Assembly (NCBI GenBank): GCA_900755095.1
Contig: CAAEFE010000066.1
Span: 9,246-73,245 of the forward strand
Length of the DNA stretch: 64,000 nucleotides
From: an uncultured Bacteroides sp.
GTDB taxonomy: Bacteria; Bacteroidota; Bacteroidia; Bacteroidales; Bacteroidaceae
Direction of reading: 5' to 3'
Position numbers and translations under genes: made by a program. The notes beneath the pieces were generated by a model. That model was not told where the DNA came from and did no database searches. It saw nothing but the letters and a program-made list of their open reading frames with translations. Shown in pieces: positions 8,995-18,459 of this stretch; within the stretch, counting starts at the first letter, position 1, and each line of letters begins with the position of its first letter.

Positions 8995-10128
8995 TTATTT
9001 CTCCAACAATGGAATTGAGAAACTAAATGTAGACCCGTCTCCCTTCTTTGAAGTAAACCAAAGTTTACCGCCATTTTTGACAACAAAGTCCTGACACAAT
9101 AACAATCCGAGTCCCGAACCTTCTTCATTGTTTGTACCAAAGGTACTGAAATGAGTATCGGTATGCAGCAACTTCTTCTGATTTTCGTCATCAATACCGC
9201 AACCACTGTCTTTCACACTTACGATTGCCATACCGTCTTCTTCTGCCAGTGACACCACTACTTCCGAACCTTCATTGCTAAACTTAATCGCATTACTGAT
9301 TAAATTACGAATCACCGTCTTAATCATGTCAATATCAGCACGAACAGCCACATTCTCTACAGGCACATCTTGTACTATCTTAATATTTTTCAGACTGGCC
9401 ACCATCGTAAAGATTTCACTTACGCCCTCTACGACTTCCACCATATTAATATCCTGATAAACCACTTTCAGTTTACCAATCTGGCTCTTCGTCCATTTCA
9501 GCAGATTATCAAGCAATGAGAATACACCTTCTGTTGTCTGATTAGCCATTGTCAGCAATTCATACATCTCATCACCAATTGTTTCGCTTGGCAGATTCAG
9601 AATCAGCATATTCAATACCATCTTGATAGATCCCATTGGTGAACGCAAGTCATGTGCAATCACAGAATAGAGTTTGTCGCGTCCCATGATCGTCTTACGC
9701 AACTCTTCCGTTTGTGCAACAATGATTCTTTTCGCTGCAACCAACGAAATCTGGTGCGTCACACGAATAATCAATTCTTCTTTATTGAATGGCTTTGAAA
9801 TAAAGTCATTACCACCCACCTGAAATCCTTTTACGGTATCCGCCGTACTATTTAGAGCAGTCAGGAAGATAATGGGAATTTCAGCCATTTCGGGGTCTGC
9901 TTTCATTTGTTGAGCTACCTCAAAGCCACTGATATCCGGCATCATTACATCCAGTAATACAAGATCCGGATTTTCCTTCTTCACTTGTTCCAACGCCTGT
10001 GTTCCATTACCGGCAGTCACAATTTTGAATTTCTCGTTGGTCAAAAGTACCTTTAATAAAAGGACGTTTGATATTACATCGTCCACAATAAGGACTTTAT
10101 ATTCAGAAGGATTAATTTCCATATTCAT
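8995..10128 (-). CDS. Receiver-histidine kinase hybrid (two-component signalling)
   Basis: 377 residues. Residues 10-130 are a response-regulator receiver: acidic pair D16/D17, phospho-acceptor D60 in LVLLDVMMPD, and a conserved K in ISKPF. HisKA follows with H159 in VIAHDLRSP, then HATPase_c with N-box NLISNAIKFS, D307 in KDSGCGID, and GSGLGLLLC. There is no membrane segment or periplasmic sensor, so it is cytosolic and probably receives phosphate or signal through the receiver. It lies 19 bases behind a UDP-glucuronate decarboxylase gene on the same strand, suggesting cotranscription. Partner and output are not shown in the window. Confidence 0.9.
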   Translation of the reverse strand: MNMEINPSEYKVLIVDDVISNVLLLKVLLTNEKFKIVTAGNGTQALEQVKKENPDLVLLDVMMPDISGFEVAQQMKADPEMAEIPIIFLTALNSTADTVKGFQVGGNDFISKPFNKEELIIRVTHQISLVAAKRIIVAQTEELRKTIMGRDKLYSVIAHDLRSPMGSIKMVLNMLILNLPSETIGDEMYELLTMANQTTEGVFSLLDNLLKWTKSQIGKLKVVYQDINMVEVVEGVSEIFTMVASLKNIKIVQDVPVENVAVRADIDMIKTVIRNLISNAIKFSNEGSEVVVSLAEEDGMAIVSVKDSGCGIDDENQKKLLHTDTHFSTFGTNNEEGSGLGLLLCQDFVVKNGGKLWFTSKKGDGSTFSFSIPLLEK

Positions 10129-10147
10129 AATTTTCTTTTTTTATGCT

Positions 10148-11077
10148 TCAGACATTTTTAAAATATTCAATCATACGCTTCAGCCCCTCTTCAAGTTCAA
10201 CAGTAGGCTGCCAGCCCAATTTCTCTTTAGCCAATGTAATATCCGGTTGGCGTTGCTTCGGATCATCATCCGGTAAAGACTTAAATACAATCTTCGAAGA
10301 TGAACCGGTCATACTAATGATCCTTTCCGCCAATTCCAATACCGGAAATTCATTCGGATTCCCCAGGTTTATAGGACCTGTAAACTCGTCCTCCGTATTC
10401 ATCATTCTTATCATTCCTTCAATCAAATCATCAATATACTGGAAGCTGCGTGTCTGCTTCCCATCACCATATATTGTTATATCTTCATTATTCAACGCTT
10501 GAAGAATAAAATTAGAAACAACCCGTCCGTCATTCGGCAACATTCGCGGACCATACGTATTAAAAATACGGATAATCTTCACACGCACATTATTCTGACG
10601 GTGATAATCCATAAATAATGTTTCTGCGCAACGCTTTCCCTCATCATAGCAAGACCGGTAACCTACCGGATTCACATTTCCCCAATAGCTTTCCGGTTGC
10701 GGATGAACGATTGGATCTCCATATACCTCACTCGTAGAAGCTTGCAGAATCTTGGCATCCAGTCTCATTGCCAATCCCAGCATATTAATGGCTCCCATCA
10801 CAGATGTTTTGGCAGTTTGAATCGGGTCATGTTGATAATGAATGGGAGATGCCGGACAAGCCAAATTATAAATTTCATCTACTTCAGCCGAATAAGGATA
10901 AGTGACATCATGCCTCACCACCTCAAAATGATGATTATCCATCAAGTGAATGATATTATCTTTCGAACCCGTAAAAAAATTATCCAGGCATATCACGTCG
11001 TGACCTTCGTTTATAAGCCGAGTACAGAGATGAGAGCCTATAAAACCGGCTCCGCCACTTACCAATATTCTTTTCAT
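10148..11077 (-). CDS. UDP-glucuronate decarboxylase (UDP-xylose synthase), SDR family
   Basis: 309 residues. The Rossmann motif GGAGFIGS is at 8-15 and the catalytic Y144xxxK148 is in SCYDEGKRC. The signature [10 protein letters not shown], the [10 protein letters not shown] block and the length match UXS-type enzymes, which convert UDP-glucuronate to UDP-xylose and CO2 with bound NAD. The product would feed envelope polysaccharide. The gene has its own TACATTTG promoter element upstream and a small leader hairpin (AAGAGAC-GCT-GTCTCTT), and is followed closely by the kinase gene. Related dTDP-glucose dehydratases are the main alternative, but the motif set favours UXS. Confidence 0.88.
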   Translation of the reverse strand: MKRILVSGGAGFIGSHLCTRLINEGHDVICLDNFFTGSKDNIIHLMDNHHFEVVRHDVTYPYSAEVDEIYNLACPASPIHYQHDPIQTAKTSVMGAINMLGLAMRLDAKILQASTSEVYGDPIVHPQPESYWGNVNPVGYRSCYDEGKRCAETLFMDYHRQNNVRVKIIRIFNTYGPRMLPNDGRVVSNFILQALNNEDITIYGDGKQTRSFQYIDDLIEGMIRMMNTEDEFTGPINLGNPNEFPVLELAERIISMTGSSSKIVFKSLPDDDPKQRQPDITLAKEKLGWQPTVELEEGLKRMIEYFKNV

Positions 11078-11135
11078 TCTAAATATTTCTATTGTTTACT
11101 AAAGAGACGCTGTCTCTTCGTTTTGTTTATGGTCA

Positions 11136-11143
11136 CAAATGTA
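11136..11143 (-). promoter_or_regulatory. -7 promoter element for the UXS gene
   Basis: On the minus strand this reads TACATTTG, a perfect match to the Bacteroides -7 consensus TAnnTTTG, about 58 bases ahead of the UXS start. No clear -33 TTTG is seen. Confidence 0.6.
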
Positions 11144-11277
11144 ACCGATTTGCTTAAAATAAACAATTTTCGGAGAGGATATTTTAAAAAAAAGCAGATT
11201 TAAATAGTTTCAATTTCCGAAACAACTTGCCACTGACAAATGTTTATAATAGAAAAGTATTATTTATTAGAACTATT

Positions 11278-12237
11278 ATGATGACAAATAATCCAAATGC
11301 AAACCTCATAGAAGCGATGAAGGAAAAGCTTCCGCTCAAAGGACAACTGGCAGATATGTTAATGGACACGCTATACATAGGAAAAGAGGCAGTATACAGA
11401 AGATTGCGCGGTGAAGTACCTTTCACCTTACAAGAGTCGGCTCTTATTTCAAGAAAACTGGGTATATCGCTAGACAAGATTATAGGACTAAGTTTCAAAT
11501 CGAACGCCATGTTTAATATAAACATTGTAGATTATGACGACCCGTTCGAGAGTTACTACAATATCCTTGAAAAATATGTCTCGCTAATCAATACGATGCC
11601 GGATGACCCGAATTCTGTAATGGGAACTTCTGCCAACATTATTCCCCAGACTCTCTATCTGAAACATGAACTTCTGGCAAAATTCCGTTTATTCAAATGG
11701 ATGTACCAGAATAAATATATTGATTGCAAGAGTTTCGAAGAATTGGATATTCCACCGAAACTGGTCAATATCCAGAAAGACTATGTAGCAATGACACGTC
11801 ATATCCACTCCATAGACTATATATGGGATAATATGATTTTCCAACACCTTATCAACGATATCCAATACTTCGCCAGCATCCATCTCATTTCCGACGAAAC
11901 AAAAGAAGAAATCAAAAATGAATTATTCTTATTGGCGGACGAACTGGAAGAACTGGCTATCAATGGCAAGACAGCCGATGGCAATCGTGTACGCATCTAT
12001 GTGTCGAATATCAACTTCGAGGCAACATATAGCTATGTAGACACCAATAACCTGCAAATGAGCCTCATACGTATTTATTCCATCAATTCCATTACCACGA
12101 TGGACAACGAAATTTTCTGTACCTTGAAAGAATGGATTCAATCTCTGAAAAAGTTCTCCACTTTGATATCCGAAAGCGGTGAAATGCAGCGTATTCAATT
12201 CTTCAAGCAACAGCGAGAAATTATTGACGCTCTTTAA
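11278..12237 (+). CDS. HTH-domain regulator-like protein, tandem paralogue 1
   Basis: 319 residues from the chosen start MMTNNPNANLI; a longer in-frame start at 11227 lacks paralogue support. The first 70 residues form an XRE-like helix-turn-helix (YIGKEAVYRRLRGEVPFTLQESALISRKLGI). The remaining ~240 residues are an alpha-rich domain I do not recognise, ending in WIQSLKKFSTLISESGEMQR. The next gene encodes a protein of the same length with the same HTH and the same C-terminal block. I infer transcription factors. Placement tail to tail with a fimbrial operon makes that operon a possible target, but no binding site is proven. Confidence 0.72.
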   Translation: MMTNNPNANLIEAMKEKLPLKGQLADMLMDTLYIGKEAVYRRLRGEVPFTLQESALISRKLGISLDKIIGLSFKSNAMFNINIVDYDDPFESYYNILEKYVSLINTMPDDPNSVMGTSANIIPQTLYLKHELLAKFRLFKWMYQNKYIDCKSFEELDIPPKLVNIQKDYVAMTRHIHSIDYIWDNMIFQHLINDIQYFASIHLISDETKEEIKNELFLLADELEELAINGKTADGNRVRIYVSNINFEATYSYVDTNNLQMSLIRIYSINSITTMDNEIFCTLKEWIQSLKKFSTLISESGEMQRIQFFKQQREIIDAL

Positions 12238-12287
12238 TTTTATTTTCGCAGATTAGAACTTCAAAAAAAAATCAGTTCCAATAAATG

Positions 12288-12319
12288 AAAGTAGATAAGA
12301 TTCTTATCTACTTTTTTTC
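12288..12319 (+). terminator. Intrinsic terminator after HTH paralogue 1
   Basis: AAAGTAGATAAGA and TCTTATCTACTTT are perfect inverted repeats separated by one base, followed by a T run. It ends the first HTH gene and separates it from the second, so the paralogues are probably separate transcripts. Confidence 0.85.
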
Positions 12320-12415
12320 ATTCCCTGTCCTCACCGCTTCTGTTTGATTCCCAATCAGAAAAAGACACATACATTCATCTCTGTTTTTCCACACAAATCT
12401 TTCAAACACAAGACG

Positions 12416-12423
12416 TAATTTTG
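12416..12423 (+). promoter_or_regulatory. -7 promoter element for HTH paralogue 2
   Basis: TAATTTTG matches the Bacteroides -7 consensus, 50 bases before the ATG at 12474. A -33 TTTG at the expected distance is not evident. Confidence 0.5.
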
Positions 12424-12473
12424 CATAGAATGCATCACAAAGATTATTAACATTAAAATTAAAGGAACAAACA

Positions 12474-13433
12474 ATGAAAAATGGTATTCTAAACGAATTA
12501 ATATCTACAATGAGGGAGCGAATTCCTCAAGATATGAATCTGGCCAATACTTTGGCTGACATTTTATGCATGGGAAAGGAAGCTGTCTATCGCAGATTGA
12601 GGGGTGAGGTGTCTTTTACAATAGACGAAGTAGCGCTGCTTTCTCAAAAACTCGGTATTTCTATCGACCAGATTGTCGGTAGCCATGTATCTAATAAAGT
12701 TACTTTCGACCTGAACTTACTTCATGCCACTAGTGCGCTGGAAAGTTATTACGAAATAATCAACCGTTATCTGCAAATTTTCGACTATGTGAAAACAGAT
12801 AATACGACGGAGGTGTATACTGCATCCAATTCCCTTCCTTTTACACTTTATTCTTCCTATGAGAATTTGTCTAAATTCCGTCTTTGCCGATGGATGTATC
12901 AGAATGGGGATATAAAGACGCCACATTCTTTGGAAGACATGTCTGTGGATGAACGGATCGTCAATGTGCATAAGAAGCTGAGTGAAAGTATAAGACAGTG
13001 TCCAAAAACGTTTTTCATCTGGGACACAAATATCTTTTATTCTTTTGTGAAAGAGATCAAGTACTTTGCCAGCCTGAATCTGATAAACAAGGACGATGTC
13101 ATGCATTTGAAAGAAGAACTTCTTCAGTTACTTGGCGTGGTAGAACATCTGTCCATAAAGGGAGAGTTCAGCGAAAACAAGAAAGTGTCTTTCTATCTGT
13201 CCAATATCAGTTTCGAAGCCACTTACAGCTATATCGAGAAACATGATTACCAAGTCAGTCTGCTGCGGGTATATTCTATCAACTCGATGGATTCGCAAAG
13301 CTCATATATCTGCCAGATGCAACGCAATTGGATTCAATCGTTGAAGCGCCACTCTATTCTGGTTTCGGAAAGTGGAGAAGCACAGCGTATTGCTTTCTTG
13401 CAAAAGCAGTTGGAAGTTATCAATACGTTGTAA
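12474..13433 (+). CDS. HTH-domain regulator-like protein, tandem paralogue 2
   Basis: 319 residues, collinear with the preceding paralogue over the whole length. The HTH reads MGKEAVYRRLRGEVSFTIDE and LSQKLGISIDQIVG; a middle block is KFRLCRWMYQNGD; the C-terminus is WIQSLKRHSILVSESGEAQR. It has its own -7 element upstream and a strong terminator downstream. The C-terminal domain is not one I can name; the conserved FEATYSY block (in both copies) could be a ligand or dimer surface. A local regulatory role at the adjacent fimbrial locus is inference. Confidence 0.72.
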   Translation: MKNGILNELISTMRERIPQDMNLANTLADILCMGKEAVYRRLRGEVSFTIDEVALLSQKLGISIDQIVGSHVSNKVTFDLNLLHATSALESYYEIINRYLQIFDYVKTDNTTEVYTASNSLPFTLYSSYENLSKFRLCRWMYQNGDIKTPHSLEDMSVDERIVNVHKKLSESIRQCPKTFFIWDTNIFYSFVKEIKYFASLNLINKDDVMHLKEELLQLLGVVEHLSIKGEFSENKKVSFYLSNISFEATYSYIEKHDYQVSLLRVYSINSMDSQSSYICQMQRNWIQSLKRHSILVSESGEAQRIAFLQKQLEVINTL

Positions 13434-13498
13434 ACAAAGGGAAACACACTAAACATTGTGGATTCTAGGAATAAAAAGAAAAGGATTTAATAGACGAG

Positions 13499-13548
13499 CT
13501 GTATCAGAATGAAGACAAACAACATTCTGATACAGTTCTTTTAGCTTT
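13499..13548. terminator. Terminator between HTH paralogue 2 and the fimbrial operon
   Basis: CTGTATCAGAATG and CATTCTGATACAG form a perfect 13-bp stem around an 11-base loop, with T-rich sequence on the plus side. It lies between convergent genes. Confidence 0.85.
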
Positions 13549-16500
13549 TATTCTATTGTGCGCACACAACGATACCAAGCCCAAGTTGTGGACTCTACCG
13601 TAGCCCATGCGCCGAATTCACCATTATTATGTCCGACCAGCCAATAGTTGCTATCGCGTGAAGTCAATGTCCAGTGCACAGCACTAATCTTCTCGAATCC
13701 GTTCCCTGTCCAAGTAGTCGAGTCACCGAAACCTTGGTTTTCGATATTGGTAACAGCCCCTCCCATACTGAGTACTAAATACATCTCACGCTGAGTAGGT
13801 AGACGCCAGCCACTCCCTTTGCTTTCGCATGCCGCTTTTGCTTCCGCCCAAGTTTTACCATTACTACTGGAATTTTCAATCTGAAACTTAGGAGCAACCT
13901 TATTCATTGCGCCACTTGTATCCGGAGTTTCACCTGAAGCAAATAACACCGAAGGATCTGTTCCTCCACTGGCATCGCGAGAGACAATAGTGACCCCCGA
14001 GGATTCTACCATCAAATAAGGGTACTTCTTTCCGCTATTTGTATTATCCCTTACGCAACGAAAATAATTATTATTACTAACAGGTGCGGAATCCGGATAA
14101 CCTGCCGACATTTCCATCCCAAAACGTGTTGTAGAGCCTTTAGCCTCATAGTATGATGAAGACCAGTAGTTACCTGTCCAGTTTTGATACCACCCATATA
14201 TATTCTGACCGTCATGATAATTACTGTTAATCGCATTACCACCCAAAGCATTTTCATAGACAAATGACAGCAACAGTTCACTAGCAGTAGGCAGACGCCA
14301 ACCATCGCCTATATTCCTACAGATATCCTCCGCATCGGCTACATTTTCCAATCGCCCCACACTTTGGTTAGTTCCGTTATAATATCTCCTATTATCAAAC
14401 CGAAGCGGATAAAGATAGAAAAGAGGTTCCCCGGCAGTTGTGTAAGATTTGGTTTCGGACACCATCTGAAGGTCAATCGTACGATAAAACGGGAATTCTT
14501 CATCCGCCACGGTATGCATTACATTTCTGAACGTGATTCTTATCGTTCCGCTTTTTCCTTCTTTCCACTTGCCGGGGTGAAGCTTCAGCCTGAAATCGTA
14601 TCCATGACCAACCACATCATTTCCCTTGCCGTCATCATAGCCTATGATAGACTCAAGATACATCTTGTCGTCCGCATTCTTTCTACCTATAATTACATCA
14701 TTATCCGAATCGGTCCGAATCAGTCCGGTGCCATCATCGTTCGTTATATTCAATTCCTCAATATCCATAATTTCCCAATTGTTATTGACAAACAATTGCA
14801 AGTATTGTTCCGCACCCAGATTGACTTTATAAGTACGACTATTGACTGTAGTGGAAAGATATCGGAGTGAAAACTCCAGCTCCCCCTGATTGATGGGGAA
14901 TTGTACTTGAGTAAGGTATCCTTCCTTATCGTACAGGTCGAACAACATAAAGTCCCAACGCCACCACCAGCCTGCACCATCTTCAACAGTACCATCGCCT
15001 GCTCTTCGCGGATTAGGCTGTATGGTAAACGCCTGCACCCTTTCACTGAACGGTATCGCATTCGTCCTGTCTAATTGCGGAATCAAACCGCCGGCATTAT
15101 ATTGGACCATATTGACACCGCCAGTGCCATAAAGCTTACCTTCTATCCTATCCACGGAAAACATGACATACACCGTCTGCGGTTCGAGAGGGAGTTCGTC
15201 GCCATCAGGATTTCGAATTGGAAAAAAAAGACCTCTCTCCAACACATTTCCGTATGCATCGACAAATTTGATAATTCCCGGATCTATTGTATACTGTGTC
15301 ACTTCAATATTGTGAGTCAGGCGCCCTGCCGTCAACGTAACAGTAGCCTTACGCCCAACGCCAATATTTTCATTATTAAAATATGGAATCTTCAATTTGA
15401 GTTGGGTATCATCATTCGCAACGCCTGATGCCGCATCAGCTCCACCTTCAAATTTGAGCCAGTCGTTCCCTGCAGTAATGGTGGCCTTCCAGCCGCCGGG
15501 ACTGTCAGTAAAAACGTCTATAGCATAACTATTATTCTGGTATTGAGTTACAGCGACCTCCGATTCACCCACTCCAAGCATATATTGTCCATTGTAGACC
15601 ACATCTTTGACCTTATCACGATCATAGTGTATCAACCGGAATTTCAGGTTGGACATGACTGTATATGATGCCAACGCCTCGCTAAAACTTTTATAACCGG
15701 TTCCCAATGCTTGGGTAATGGTAATGATGTATTTATGGTTTCGCTTCAAAGGCAAATATTCCACTTGTTCTCCCGTATTTCCGGTTTTGGTGAAATCCAC
15801 CCGGTAAAATGTCGATTCACCAGTACCGATCTTTCCTTTCACAATCAGGCAAGTAGCATCTTTACGGCTCGCTTCTCCGTCTTGTCCCGCACCACCGGCA
15901 TCCCCTGCCGCCAGGGACTCAAATGTATAAATCTCCCCATCGTAGGGTGTGTTACCATTTACGGAATAAAGGATTGCATTCCCTTCCTCCGTCATTTTAC
16001 CACTGCCCGTGGGGAGAACAGGAGTATCCGGAGCCGGTTCAGTAACCTGTCCGTTCGTGTTCCATGCCGGAGCAATATATCCGGTGGTATTGTAATTGGC
16101 CAGGTAAACCTCTTCGACCATGAAATTCGAAGTGACACTGTTATTACGGATATCAATACGCGCCAGCATACGTTTCATATTAATTTCGGTTATCGGATTC
16201 ATCGAAGGAGTGATTTTGCTTATTACCTTCTCCCCGTACATCGGAATCCGCGTATACCCACCGGTTGTCGAGCCGTCTGCCAGCCATTTGCCGGTTTGGG
16301 TGTGGAGCATCTTTTCCATTGCCTCAACCTTGGTGGTCGCTCCCTTCGTGAAGCCCGACACAATATTATCAAGTTCCTTATTTGCCACAACCACGATGCA
16401 GGTAGATGCGGTAGTGGGAGAAAGCACAGCAGAGAAACTCACAGTGGAATTGTCAGCCAAGTCCTGCGTAACTCCTGTAGCGCTGACCCATTCCAGAAAT

Positions 16501-16811
16501 ACTGCCGGCGTTTTTGACATATCAAAAACAAGAATATCCACCGTTTCTATTTCGTCTTCTTTCTTTGCTGTTCCCGTTCCGGTCATCGTACGCGAAGATA
16601 CGGACGGGAGGTTTACATCGGGAACCGTTAATGTAAAGCGAATACCGTTTCCTGCCGGAGAAGGTGTCGACTCAAATTCTTCCTGTACGCATCCGGTAAG
16701 CCATACCGTCATCAACAGAACAGACAAAAGATAGCACTTTCTTTTTATTGAAAACCCATATTGCATATTTCTATTTCCTTTCCTTAAACTTTGATATTGC
16801 ATATTCGTCAT
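13548..16811 (-). CDS. Putative fimbrial tip protein with tandem WRLPT (DUF1566/FISUMP-like) domains
   Basis: 1087 residues, possibly starting at an internal Met (MQYGFSIK, residue 16). A lipoprotein signal ends in VWLTGC. The N-terminal half resembles Mfa/FimA-type fimbrillin (VETVDILVFD-like strand, ARIDIRNNS), followed by BACON-like stretches (WKATITAGNDWLKF). The C-terminus holds two copies of a Lcl/DUF1566-like fold: WRLPT at 838-842 and again at 1002-1006, each followed by a Trp-rich stretch and RCVR. Length and last place in the operon fit a tip adhesin, as with large minor subunits of Mfa fimbriae. It overlaps the previous gene by one base (TAATG). Ligand unknown. Confidence 0.75.
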   Translation of the reverse strand: MTNMQYQSLRKGNRNMQYGFSIKRKCYLLSVLLMTVWLTGCVQEEFESTPSPAGNGIRFTLTVPDVNLPSVSSRTMTGTGTAKKEDEIETVDILVFDMSKTPAVFLEWVSATGVTQDLADNSTVSFSAVLSPTTASTCIVVVANKELDNIVSGFTKGATTKVEAMEKMLHTQTGKWLADGSTTGGYTRIPMYGEKVISKITPSMNPITEINMKRMLARIDIRNNSVTSNFMVEEVYLANYNTTGYIAPAWNTNGQVTEPAPDTPVLPTGSGKMTEEGNAILYSVNGNTPYDGEIYTFESLAAGDAGGAGQDGEASRKDATCLIVKGKIGTGESTFYRVDFTKTGNTGEQVEYLPLKRNHKYIITITQALGTGYKSFSEALASYTVMSNLKFRLIHYDRDKVKDVVYNGQYMLGVGESEVAVTQYQNNSYAIDVFTDSPGGWKATITAGNDWLKFEGGADAASGVANDDTQLKLKIPYFNNENIGVGRKATVTLTAGRLTHNIEVTQYTIDPGIIKFVDAYGNVLERGLFFPIRNPDGDELPLEPQTVYVMFSVDRIEGKLYGTGGVNMVQYNAGGLIPQLDRTNAIPFSERVQAFTIQPNPRRAGDGTVEDGAGWWWRWDFMLFDLYDKEGYLTQVQFPINQGELEFSLRYLSTTVNSRTYKVNLGAEQYLQLFVNNNWEIMDIEELNITNDDGTGLIRTDSDNDVIIGRKNADDKMYLESIIGYDDGKGNDVVGHGYDFRLKLHPGKWKEGKSGTIRITFRNVMHTVADEEFPFYRTIDLQMVSETKSYTTAGEPLFYLYPLRFDNRRYYNGTNQSVGRLENVADAEDICRNIGDGWRLPTASELLLSFVYENALGGNAINSNYHDGQNIYGWYQNWTGNYWSSSYYEAKGSTTRFGMEMSAGYPDSAPVSNNNYFRCVRDNTNSGKKYPYLMVESSGVTIVSRDASGGTDPSVLFASGETPDTSGAMNKVAPKFQIENSSSNGKTWAEAKAACESKGSGWRLPTQREMYLVLSMGGAVTNIENQGFGDSTTWTGNGFEKISAVHWTLTSRDSNYWLVGHNNGEFGAWATVESTTWAWYRCVRTIE

Positions 16812-18418
16812 TATGGTGCGGTCAATGTCACCGTTATTGGCAGATTATCACCATTCGTATTGGTTAGTGTGAGTCTAGCCGTATCACCGGACACAGCATC
16901 GGCTCTAAAGTAGAAGTAAACCGCATCACCACTCACGCCACTTGTTTCGAGCATTGTCTCACTGTTAAGCAGAATTTTATCCGGATCCTGTATCTGGGTT
17001 ATCTTCCACTCCCATATTCCCGGATTACCCGAAGTAAAAACAATCTTGCGACGTCGCATATTTCCGGTTCCATTATCGTTGCTGTCCAACTCTACGTTTG
17101 AGGTCAGCCACTCTCCGTCTTCTCTCCACTGGCTCAACAGTACATGGTGCTGCAGATTACCAGCATTGATATAAAAGCCTGTTTCCCGCTTAGTTCCGGT
17201 TCCTGAATTAAATTTGGGCATCACAACCTGGATATTATACGTATACACTCCTTCCGAAAGGGATATCTGAGTCATATTAACTGTCGGCCACGTATCCATG
17301 GTACTTTTGTTTAATGACGCCCCCGGCAGAAATCCTGTATCCAGACTAGCATCATAATTCGTTTTCACTTCTATATTGACAGTGACCCCATCACCAGCCG
17401 TCTGTACCTTGGTCTGCGATAATTTGAGATAATACTGTTTATCGAAAATTACATTCACCGGGCTTTCCGTCCATTCAAGTGGGGTAGCTGAAAGCTGATA
17501 GGTTTCGTTGGATATCGTAAGATTGTAGTTGATGTACTCGCCCGATTCCCAAGAATGCGGATTCTTGGCGAGAATATCACTGAACAGGAATTCCCGATCG
17601 CCAAAGTTGGTGGTAACAACGATTTTGGCGGTTGCGGAGAAAGCGTCGGTCGGTAGCATGAGGAATGTATCACCTATCAAGGTGGCATCTTCAATAACTG
17701 TTTTGTTACCGGTGGGAGTAGAAGCGACCTTCCCGGTGGCGACATCGCTCCAGACAAACTTCGGTTTGCCGTTTTTCGTCGTAGTGGTCGGAATTTCAGT
17801 CATCGCAAGGTTACCGCTTTTTCCTACATTCTGGAATTCTATTTTCTCGATAGTCACTTCATCCGGTACAGGAGCTACTTTCTTGAATGTAAAGGTAACC
17901 TTGGTCAATGTGTGGTAGAAGTGTATATTCACACCTTCAACCCATACAGGGCCCGATATAGCCGCCAATACATCGACATGATTGGCGGCGGATTCATTCG
18001 CTGTATAATTCAGCACCATTTCTCCGGGATCAGTGAAACTCGCAGTAGGCGCATTCGCATCGCTGTACGGATACCAGGAGAAGAACTTCATGCTCGCATT
18101 CAACAATCCGGGCCAATATTGCAACGGCGAGATGGTGGCTGTCAGGTCGGCGTTAACCGTAGCACTTGCATTGAAGTATGGTTGGGGAACAGAAGCATTG
18201 GGAGTCAGTGAGCCGTAAAGACCGAAAGTCTCTTCTTTCAGATCGGTATTCGAAGAGATTACCGTACCACGAGTGTAGACATAGCCGCCTTCACCGATAC
18301 GTTGCACAACAATTAATTCCTTATCACACGTCATCTCTTCTCTGACACACGAAAAGAGGACAACCGAAAGGACAGCCATTGCCATAATCATCCTAATATT
18401 ATTTATAGTCTTTATCAT
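16811..18418 (-). CDS. Fimbrillin-family lipoprotein (Mfa-like accessory subunit)
   Basis: 535 residues. The lipobox is VVLFSC within the first 25 residues, after which comes a fimbrillin-like N-terminal domain (EETFGLYGSLTPN, LQYWPG, FFSWYPY) typical of the Bacteroidales Mfa_like_1 family. The C-terminal ~200 residues look like Ig/BACON-type strands. It should be exported, lipidated and assembled into or anchored with the fimbria. It lies 41 bases after the preceding accessory gene and overlaps the tip gene (TAATG). Exact position in the fibre cannot be read from sequence. Confidence 0.8.
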   Translation of the reverse strand: MIKTINNIRMIMAMAVLSVVLFSCVREEMTCDKELIVVQRIGEGGYVYTRGTVISSNTDLKEETFGLYGSLTPNASVPQPYFNASATVNADLTATISPLQYWPGLLNASMKFFSWYPYSDANAPTASFTDPGEMVLNYTANESAANHVDVLAAISGPVWVEGVNIHFYHTLTKVTFTFKKVAPVPDEVTIEKIEFQNVGKSGNLAMTEIPTTTTKNGKPKFVWSDVATGKVASTPTGNKTVIEDATLIGDTFLMLPTDAFSATAKIVVTTNFGDREFLFSDILAKNPHSWESGEYINYNLTISNETYQLSATPLEWTESPVNVIFDKQYYLKLSQTKVQTAGDGVTVNIEVKTNYDASLDTGFLPGASLNKSTMDTWPTVNMTQISLSEGVYTYNIQVVMPKFNSGTGTKRETGFYINAGNLQHHVLLSQWREDGEWLTSNVELDSNDNGTGNMRRRKIVFTSGNPGIWEWKITQIQDPDKILLNSETMLETSGVSGDAVYFYFRADAVSGDTARLTLTNTNGDNLPITVTLTAP

Positions 18419-18459
18419 CTTACTTCTTTTCCGAAATTAAAAACAATCAGCGAAAGATA

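Noticed and set aside
15711..16517. Long opposite-strand ORFs inside the fimbrial genes (for example a 268-codon frame)
   Set aside because: They are antisense shadows of clearly coding fimbrial genes and show no domain, signal or ribosome site.
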